In this document: one piece after another, positions 56,268 to 64,000 of the stretch
Numbering within the stretch: position 1 is the stretch's first letter
How the letters are laid out: every line of letters begins with the position of its first letter
Assembly (NCBI RefSeq): GCF_963855985.1
Contig: NC_087105.1
Coordinates: forward strand, 64,501-128,500
Origin: Ostrinia nubilalis
Taxonomy: Eukaryota > Arthropoda > Insecta > Lepidoptera > Crambidae
Length of the DNA stretch: 64,000 nucleotides
Reading direction: 5' to 3'
Program-made: the position numbers and the translations under genes
Notes under the pieces: model-generated
Seen by the model: the letters and a program-made list of their open reading frames with translations, nothing else
Told to the model about the DNA's origin: nothing
The model's database searches: none

Positions 56268-56503
56268 TCCCAACTAATAATATTATAAATGCGAAAGTAA
56301 CTCTGTCTGTCTGTCTGTCTGTTACGCTTTCCCGCTTAAACCTCGCAACCGATTTTGATGAAATTTGGCATAGAGATAGTTTGAGTCCCGGGAAAGAACA
56401 TAGGATAGTTTTTATCCCGGTTTTTGAAACAGGGACGCGCGCGATAAAGTTTTTCTGTGACAGACAAAATTCCACGCGGGCGAAGCCGCGGGCGGAAAGC
56501 TAG
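56268..56503 (+). mobile_element. Lep1-like Helitron, copy identical to 49561-49793
   Basis: Starts TCCCAACTAATAATATTATA and, from the shared ATTATAAATGCG to CTAG, shows no difference I can find from the copy 6.7 kb upstream. Only the first 20 bases or so differ. Confidence 0.9.
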
Positions 56504-58839
56504 TGTAGAAATAATTCATGAATTGGACCACAACTTATTAAGTTTGAAACCAGGGTTGTGACTTGTGAAATTGTCACCTCAGTTGCGAATTGTGTACGTT
56601 ATTTTAGGACTGTTTTCATTACTGTATAATGAAAATAATGAGTCTAGAATTTCTAATCAGAAATTTTCTTATAGACTTATTTGCCTTCGAAAATCTTAAA
56701 TAACCGATTGTTATGAGAGCATGCAGGTAGAACCGGTTACAATTCCTCATTAGAATGTCGAAGTGTAACTTTTCGTGCATAAAATGATTAAAGTAATTAA
56801 AGCAGCGGAAACCGAGAGTGAGTAATCAAGTGGTCGTCACGTCGCCAACTCCGATACATAAACTATGCGAGAGGTTGCGGTGGCGTGTGAAAGAGGCCAT
56901 CTTTCCAGCGTGAAGCACTTACTTTAACGAAAAGTTAGCACAGAGCATAAACAACATATTTAGGAATAAGTCAGTTCGGTCCAAGAAAGTAGATTATTAT
57001 AAAATAAATTATTGAGTTTGTTGTTAATTATGTAAGTATACCTGAAAATCCTGAAACTTAACTGTCACATGATATTATTATCAAAATTTTGCAAAACAAC
57101 AATACCTAGCAAGGTTATTTAATGTTTCATATTCTTACATTTTTTCTGTTGTTTTTATTGTTTATTTAACAAGGAAAATAATACAGTGTATATAGTATAA
57201 ACTATGCTAGAAACATTTTAGGAATCTTTTAACCATTAACACTTTTAATTACTTGTACAAAAATAAGAAACAAAATTCTGCCAACTTTCATAAATGAGGT
57301 TGCTGTTTTGTTCGACCTGTGTTTACCTACACTGCTCTCTATAATAAAATCTGAACAACATGTTAACGGAAAGTTTGTTTAGTGCCGACACGTACTAGAA
57401 TTTAATTAAAAACGCTTAATAAAACCATTCTTCGAGGGCATTTATTAAGACGATTTAATCATTGACGTTACAGTCGAAGCGCACGCCGAAGGCTCGTTTC
57501 TAAGTGCCAATTGCGATGTAATATTATTACACTGAAGGCTAGTAAATCAACATGAATTAAACTTAAGCTCATGGAATGAGGAATAATAAATGTATTAGTC
57601 GTATCACATTACCAAATAAGTACATTTATAGCATTGAGTGCAACAGATACACTGCAGTTGTAGTAACCGAAAAACATAATTACACACTATGGTGGGGCGA
57701 CCTGAATGCTTGCTCTTATTTCATGCAGCTTAACGCAAGCGGTCATAATAAACAGGAATATTAACAGGTTTAGGCACTTGAGCTTATCTCAGCTTTTGTC
57801 TTAAATATTACTAAACTAAGCTTCAATTTGCAGTTGTGATACTCTCCATGTCTCTCTTGTGGCACCGACTCGACACGGACACCGTATCTATTAGAAATTT
57901 TAATTACAATCGACAACCTCGCAACATATTGTGGGCCCGCGGGCTGGGATCGGAGAAATTATCGACAATCAAAAGAACCGTATCGGCTATCGATACTTCT
58001 GTTGGCGAGGAAAAAAGCAAATTGTTAATATAAAAACATAAAAGTTAAAAAAGTTAAAAGTTATTTAATACATTTTATTTCTCAAAGGTTTTTAATAGTA
58101 TACATTTGGTATTTTGTTTGGTGTAATCAACTTTGTGTCTATAATCCTAAGACAAGACGAGGTCCCATAATTTCATCTTTCCATCAAACTGAGGGTTCGG
58201 GAAGCGCTCAAGATAGGTAATATTAGTGTTTATTTCTTCGCGATAAACAAGTTCACCGTAACCGCCCGTTTATTATTGCCTATTAAAGTTTATTCCTTGC
58301 GGCGAGACCCGCTGCCACAGTGTACAAGGGTATTTCTCATCGCCACGGTTCTCACCGTCACCTTCGTGGCGAATTTTATTTCTAACTTGTTTCAACTTTT
58401 TTTAAACAAATATTGTAGCGCTTGATGTGAAGATTGTATTCTCAGTAAATCAGTCAAATAGTGAGTCTCGTTTGGAAGCTTTAACGTTTTGAATTTTTTG
58501 ATGCCACAAAAGTGATTCTGTACTTCACAGCAATGATTTTTTCAAACTTTACTACTGTAAATGACTCTTAAGTGTTTATAAAACATATACTTTGTCTTAT
58601 TTTCGTAGATAAATAGCAATAACATAATATAAATAGGTACCTAGTTAAATACAAGATAAAATTTTACCTTAATATTTACTAAGTTACAAGATTCTACGCA
58701 ATTGGTTTTAAGGGTGACACTGGTAGCATTCTGTAATGCTAAAGAAGCAAAAAACGGATTATCAGTACCTCAATAAAAAGAACTCTAACTGATTATCTTA
58801 TCAGTCCCTCAACAAAAATATATTTTTTATTTAGGCCAG
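56504..58839. other. Unique sequence, no gene seen
   Basis: Mostly AT-rich. TCACCTTCGTGGC at 58358-58370 recurs in the cluster at 59144-59222. Confidence 0.4.
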
Positions 58840-58970
58840 AGGGCCTCGTATTTTTGTTGTACAACTTTTAACACGAACTTCAGATTAAATTTATCTTACA
58901 AACAGATACACAGTCACATATACAGACATACATACAGTCATACAGACAGACAACAAAAATACGAGGCCCT
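58840..58970. repeat. Inverted repeat with 21-bp perfect arms
   Basis: Left arm 58840-58860 (AGGGCCTCGTATTTTTGTTG and one more T), right arm 58950-58970, an exact reverse complement. The spacer of 89 bp ends in a CATACAGACA-type simple repeat (about 58900-58950). Confidence 0.85.
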
Positions 58971-59143
58971 TATTTATTTATTGATGTACTGGTCTCTACT
59001 TGACTTATGGTCCTATGTCCCCTAGATGGGGCAGAGGGCGTCCACAACAGTCCTCCATCTCTACTTACCACGTATAATTTATTAGTTATTAAAATATTGT
59101 AAAAACATAAACACCAGTCACTACATTTTAAAATAAACCAAAG

Positions 59144-59222
59144 CAAGAAATCACTTTCGTGGCCTAAAATCACCTTCGTGTATAAAACACCACGAAGGTG
59201 ATGCCACGAAGGTGACGAAAAT
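59144..59222. repeat. Clustered CACCTTCGTG motifs forming a palindrome
   Basis: TCACTTTCGTGGCC (59151), ATCACCTTCGTG (59169-59180), CACGAAGGTGAT (59191-59202) and CCACGAAGGTGAC (59204-59216): two in each orientation, with a perfect 12-bp inverted pair in the centre. A fifth copy is at 58358-58370. Confidence 0.8.
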
Positions 59223-62200
59223 TTTAGTTTTTTATGAATTATCCTTAAATTTGAATTTAACGGTTCAAGTCGAATACTACACAAATAAGTCTAACATGTT
59301 AAGTTTTCAATGGCAAAGTTTCAATTAAATTGTTTAAATTTTAGAGGTAGAAAATATTGTTCAAGCAAGCGACGGTATGTCTATGGATAATCACAAAAAG
59401 TTACGTATTTTTTTCGCGGAGCGACGATCGACCTATCTCACCTCCCCAATGGTCGAAGCGCGACTGACGTTAACCGAATAGAACGCTGTGATTGGTTGCT
59501 GGTGTTTGGTTTAACGGCAATCTTGTATTATTACTCAAAATTTTAGGTACCTAAAATCGTGTGACCAACGTATTTCGCCTTCTCAATTCAAAATAATTAT
59601 AAGAAGATATTTTTTTGACTACTGTGTGGAAAGCATATTTAATAACGATGATTTTAGTATATGCTACACACAAATTGAATGAAAATTGTGAATGCAGTAA
59701 CCAAATGTTTCATTGCAACCGAAGGTGTGACACGATGAGAACGCAAAAAATGACCCCGTTTCTTATCGTTTCATGTGATTTTTTCGTATTATTTTTGCTT
59801 CTATTACGATAAAATTTATTTTGTATGTAGCTAAATAGATATTTTATCATCTGATTTCAAAGTTATTGTTCTAACTTATACCGTTTATGAACTATTATTG
59901 TGTGACCATCAAATTTGAGTGTAAATGAGAAGTACCCACAAACTCTATTGTGATAGGTTTAATTACATTGAATTAAAGCTATTTAGGTATATTTTATTCA
60001 GTAAGTAAACTTTTCAATCTGCAGTTAGCAGATTATTAATTATACCTAGGGAAATAAAATGTTAATTCATGACTTTATATCTACTCGTACTAACGCAATT
60101 AGACGAAACTTTAAGAAAGTATTAATTACTGTGCCTTTATAATATTTCCCGGAGTGTTCTAGCCCTAAACTGAAGGGATTTCTATATTAACTTATGCAAC
60201 GTCTTTACCTCCAGTAATAGCTGATCATACTGAGTCTCCTCCTACTACCACTACCTATCAAACAGATCGACCGTAAGAAATGATAATTAAGTATAAATAG
60301 TCAATCGCTTTAATAATGGTGATTTATTGCAGTCTGTCGCAGGTTTCTATGCAATGGAGGCAAGATTCAGTGACCACTAAAGGACTATGGCAGACGTAAC
60401 GGTTTTTACGTATTTTCGGACCTAAAAGTCACTATCGCACATGGTGTGGTAGGGTTGTAGCTTAGCTTGACCGGGCCAATCTCAACTAAGTACTCTTAGT
60501 GCGTGAAATCAATATCAAAATTTCCATAGTCGGAGTATGGGATCACATCATACCACATGATAGAAGAGGAATGACGCACCGCAATAAAATGTGTTGAGGG
60601 ATAAGCTGCAAAAACATATTTTTAATGGTAATGTTTCCAAATACTAAGAGAATAGGTACAATTTAGATTAATTAATTAGACTTATAGAGGAAGTACCTAG
60701 GTACTTCTGCTATCTTTTACAAACCTGTATTCTTGAGACTTTGTATCGAACCGTTACAATATCTTTCTAATTAAATCTTCATAAGTGGTAGTAATTTCAT
60801 GAAAATAACAACGCTCATAATTTGATAGCAAGCCATTAGACTACGGGCTATCTAGTAAATTCAGATGGCCTATTCGTACGGTAGTTTAAATTTTTAATCA
60901 AAATGATAGGCACTTTTAACTGCTAGATTATAATGCAGAAGATTTATGCATGTCATAAAATATCTTTCTTATGCCTAACCAGCCTTAACCTCTAGGGTTA
61001 CAGCCATTTGAAGAACCCCCGTGTTGTTACGAGCCTTCAGATAAAATAGCATCCGCCGGTGGCTCCTGGTAGATTGAGCTCGTCAAAGAATTACACCTAT
61101 TTATGAAAACGTTTTACGCTGAAAATCTATGATTACTGAAGGAAATGCTGACGTTAATGTAATCTTAATGAAAAACGTTGACAATAATTTATTGATTTTA
61201 AAAAGTTCTTTAGCCCCCACCCAAGCAGATCGATGGACATTGGTTATTGCTTATACCAGGCTGTATCCGTTTTTAAAACCCTTTATGAAACATCAAATTT
61301 TAGGGCATTATAATTTGCCCTCAACTTAAAACAACTACCCCTTTAGAAACGGATCAGTTTTTCTGACGTCGTCAACTGAACCAGTCTACCATCGAATAGT
61401 TTGATAAAATGTTTTCAAACTCTCGTCTCTTAATGTGCTTCATTTAAATACACATGTTCCACACCTGCAATTAACAGTTACGTGCGGTAGCCCACTGTTT
61501 CCGGCTGTTAACCAGAACCGATCGACCGGTCGGCCGACCACTTGGCCGACGGGTCGGTGCTAGACGCGCGTCACGCCGCGTCACGCTGATGTCGTCGATT
61601 TCACGCTTCGCTTGTGTCCGCCACTCATCAACTTTTAAGGTTCTTTGGAAAAACTATTCAAAAGAATGATAAACATTATGTGTTTAGAGTACCTAAACGT
61701 AACACATATTGCTTAACGCTGTACCATTATAATCTATCCTGCCGATTAATTGCCATGACATAGACATGGGCAATGTCATAAGTAGGATCTACTTTATTTA
61801 AAACAAATCTGTCAACTAGGCGTGAATCCAGATATCAATAACTACTTTTTTTGATAGAAGCAATATTTCTTGAAATAGCAAGAGACAAGAGAAGCTTTCA
61901 TACAAATAATGGTTATTGTGATTGATAGCTTAATTATTTATTATTCAAGCCGCAAGTATCCAATTGCTGTTATCAAATTAAAAGCGTCAAAATTATCATG
62001 GCTACGAAATTTTGTCTACGCTCCACAGTCCACTACGCCACGCGCATCTCCTACGGTGGTGACCAGCCCGTCCCTACTGTTGGGTGGTCTTCGTCACCGT
62101 TTTGTCACTGTCGCGGTGACGCGCCCTCTCGTCGCCTCTCGCCTCTTGACAGGTTTATTTTTACTGCTCGAAGTACTTCGAACAACAAACGCCGGGCGAT

Positions 62201-63027
62201 GACGATTCGCGTAAGTGGCCATTCTACGTTGATGATTTCTTTATTAATGTTTAGATTCGACGGTGGAGTGCTTACAAAATTGAACTGAGTTTGTTATGGA
62301 CAGTAGAATGGAGAGAGAGGCATGGAATAGAAGTGGTTAAACAATATTTTTTTCCTGGTTTATTTTATGATAAATCAAATAGACATACTACTTCTACTTT
62401 TGTCCGTCAAGAACTTGCTCCTAATATTTGCATATTATGATATCAGACAAAAACAAGACACCGCCGTTACATGCTCAGAGATTTATGCCATCAGCACAGT
62501 GAGTAATTAAAACGCGAAATAAAAACTGTACATTTATGTTTCAATTTTGTACGGTCTATCAGACCGAAGTAAATAAGTTAGCGCGATTCTCCAAGCTCCA
62601 TTAGTAGGTGGATCTTCATGAATATTTTGTGGTAACCGACGCGAATCGCCTCACTCTGTGTCTTGTATTAATCACCGCGCTGTAGACAGTCATTTGTTTA
62701 TGATTCGACATGCAACAGCTTTTTGGGGAAAGGTGTTTGTTTGTAAGCACAAAAATGATTGACAACCGGTTCATGATGAGATGCTACTTATTCTAAGTAG
62801 AAAGTTACTAGCAAACAAAAATAGTACTAATACTTTGCTAATTCCACCTTTGCCTTACAAAGGAAACGGGACTAGTCCCACCTCTCGTTCCCACCACTGC
62901 AACTCCTGTGTAGCCTGGATCTACAGCTTCACCACCAATAAAAACCCAACCAATTAGGCCTTCATTAGGAAGAAACAGGAGTACCTACTCTTATTTTTTT
63001 TAAGTTCACTGTAAATAAACGTACGCT
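59223..63027. other. Unique sequence, no gene seen
   Basis: A GC-rich patch at 61500-61620 includes the imperfect palindrome GACCGGTCGGCCGACC. Two overlapping frames of 97 residues each (61909-62202 and 61998-62288) share a GC-rich stretch and have no domain; overlap in different frames on one strand argues for chance. Confidence 0.4.
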
Positions 63028-63285
63028 CGTTTCAGCCAAATGACGTCCACTGCTGGACAAAGGCCTCCCCAAGGTTTTCCACAATGAACGGTCCTGCGCT
63101 GCCCGCATCCAGGCTCGCGGGTCTTCACCAGATCGTCGGTCCACCTAGTAGGAGGCCTACCCACGCTACGTCTTCCAGCCCATGGTCGCCACTCAAGAAC
63201 TTTTCTGCCCCAACGGCCATCGTCTCTACGAGCTATGTGCTGTGTGCCTGCCTGTACTGCCACTTGATTTTAGCAATTCTGCGAT
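63028..63285 (-). pseudogene. RTE-type LINE C-terminal fragment, frameshifted
   Basis: On the minus strand it encodes ARRDDGRWGRKVLEWRPWAG and RRSVGRPPTRWTDDLVK, the same region as residues about 44-79 of the fragment at 20098-20424. After LVK a deletion shifts the frame, so the conserved WMRAAQDRSLW...VQQWTSFG end continues in another frame. The 3' tail is toward 63028 (complement CGTTTCAGCC). 5'-truncated near 63285. Inactive. Confidence 0.85.
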
Positions 63286-63455
63286 AAATAAATGTTCACT
63301 TAAGTCTTAATTATCTTGAATTTCAGGCTTTAGCTAAACTTTTCAAGGATTTTCCTTGGCCATTCTGTTGGCATTTGTTTCTTTCTATCCTTGTTGCACT
63401 CCGACCGTGCATTGTGGGCCATTAGCAGGGCGACACGGATCGCGCCGCGTGGCGC
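63286..63455. other. Unique sequence, no gene seen
   Basis: No feature beyond rising GC content toward the minisatellite. Confidence 0.35.
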
Positions 63456-63494
63456 CGTGTCGCGTCGTGTCGCGTCGTGTCGCGTCGTGTCGCG
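63456..63494. repeat. 10-bp minisatellite CGTGTCGCGT
   Basis: Nearly four tandem units of CGTGTCGCGT, in a CG-rich patch (63410-63540). Confidence 0.9.
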
Positions 63495-64000
63495 CTAACG
63501 AGCCGCGCATGTCGCGTCGCCGCGCCAATTACACGCCCGAACTTGCCCGGTAATGGCCGAACTTTTGTGGAATATCTACGATGGAAATAAATGGACTTAT
63601 ATAGACTACAATTCTTGAATAAGTACTTATAACAATGACTTCTGTCTATAATATATTCGAAGTGCTAATAGAAAAACTTAATTTCAGATGTGTACTAGGG
63701 TCATTCCATGACAAATGTTACCGAGGGTGAAAAACAAAATATGTTCATTTCGCATTAAATCTGATGAATTTTGAAAGTAACCATTCCAAATTATAATGTG
63801 CAACCCACCCAAAAAAATCTGGAAGAAACAAGTAATTTTTAAGTTATTAGTCTTCAAAGTCTATACTTAAGTCAACTGTTTGAATGATCATTTTCTCTTT
63901 TATTATTGGTAATACGATTTTAAAAAAACTATCAATCTGTGAACCGTTTTGCCACTATATGATTTGAGGGTATTTATCATTGTATTGGTAGATAGCGTCA
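63495..64000. other. Unique sequence, possible element start near 63698
   Basis: TAGGGTCATTCCATGAC at about 63698 resembles the start of transposon families seen in insects, but the other end lies beyond the window, so it cannot be confirmed. Confidence 0.3.

Noticed and set aside
61909..62288. Two overlapping 96-97 residue frames
   Set aside because: Same strand, different frames, same GC-rich stretch, no domain.
1..64000. CRISPR arrays, rRNA, known insect microRNAs, telomeric TTAGG repeats
   Set aside because: Scanned by eye for regular spaced repeats, rRNA-like blocks, several well-known microRNA sequences and TTAGG runs; none found. A computational search could still find diverged microRNA hairpins.

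Overview
This 64 kb window looks like AT-rich intergenic or intronic DNA from a moth or butterfly (Lepidoptera). I base that on recognised repeat families, not on a gene. They are 3' fragments of an RTE-type LINE ending in (ACGA)n or (ATG)n, short Lep1-like non-autonomous Helitrons ending in CTAG, a tRNA-derived SINE with A and B boxes, and LINE 3' tails of the (TTTGAT)n or (TTTTGAC)n kind. I find no convincing host protein-coding gene, rRNA, functional tRNA or CRISPR array. Almost all short open frames look like chance. The only recognisable proteins are parts of retrotransposons: a 341-residue reverse transcriptase fragment at 30217-31242, a 188-residue LINE C-terminus with a C2H2 finger at 42092-42658, and RTE C-termini at 20098-20424 and, broken, at 63028-63285.

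Layout. 0-4.7 kb is mostly unique sequence with a decayed Helitron and one LINE tail. 4.7-6.6 kb is a 1.9 kb foldback element (element A) with arms of about 865 bp. 6.6-27.4 kb is mostly unique, with scattered MITEs, RTE fragments and GC-rich patches, two of which hold a perfect CRE-like palindrome. 27.8-31.4 kb is a nested stack: an hAT-like element with an 8-bp target duplication abuts a LINE fragment and carries a second foldback (element B, 28268-29656) inserted into its own internal tandem repeat. 33-39.7 kb holds LINE tails, a complete non-autonomous hAT element with a SINE inside it, a 0.75 kb foldback and a small palindromic MITE. 41.6-48.5 kb has LINE fragments, a TA-flanked MITE, Helitrons and a 2.1 kb long-inverted-repeat unit with nested elements. 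49.5-56.5 kb contains two Helitron copies I read as identical, a near-perfect 125-bp-arm hairpin, and paired GC-rich boxes. 56.5-64 kb is mostly unique, with small inverted repeats, an RTE fragment and a 10-bp minisatellite.

The most interesting feature is a foldback family whose two members here (A and B) share the terminus TAGTCCAGTCAA but little internal sequence. Element B sits in one copy of a local tandem repeat. The neighbouring uninterrupted copy acts as an empty site and supports a 3-bp TTT target duplication; element A is flanked by TAA. Together with the other palindromes, the window has an unusually high load of long inverted repeats, any of which would form double-stranded RNA if transcribed. 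Everything here was read by eye; boundaries of degenerate repeats are approximate and family names are from memory.
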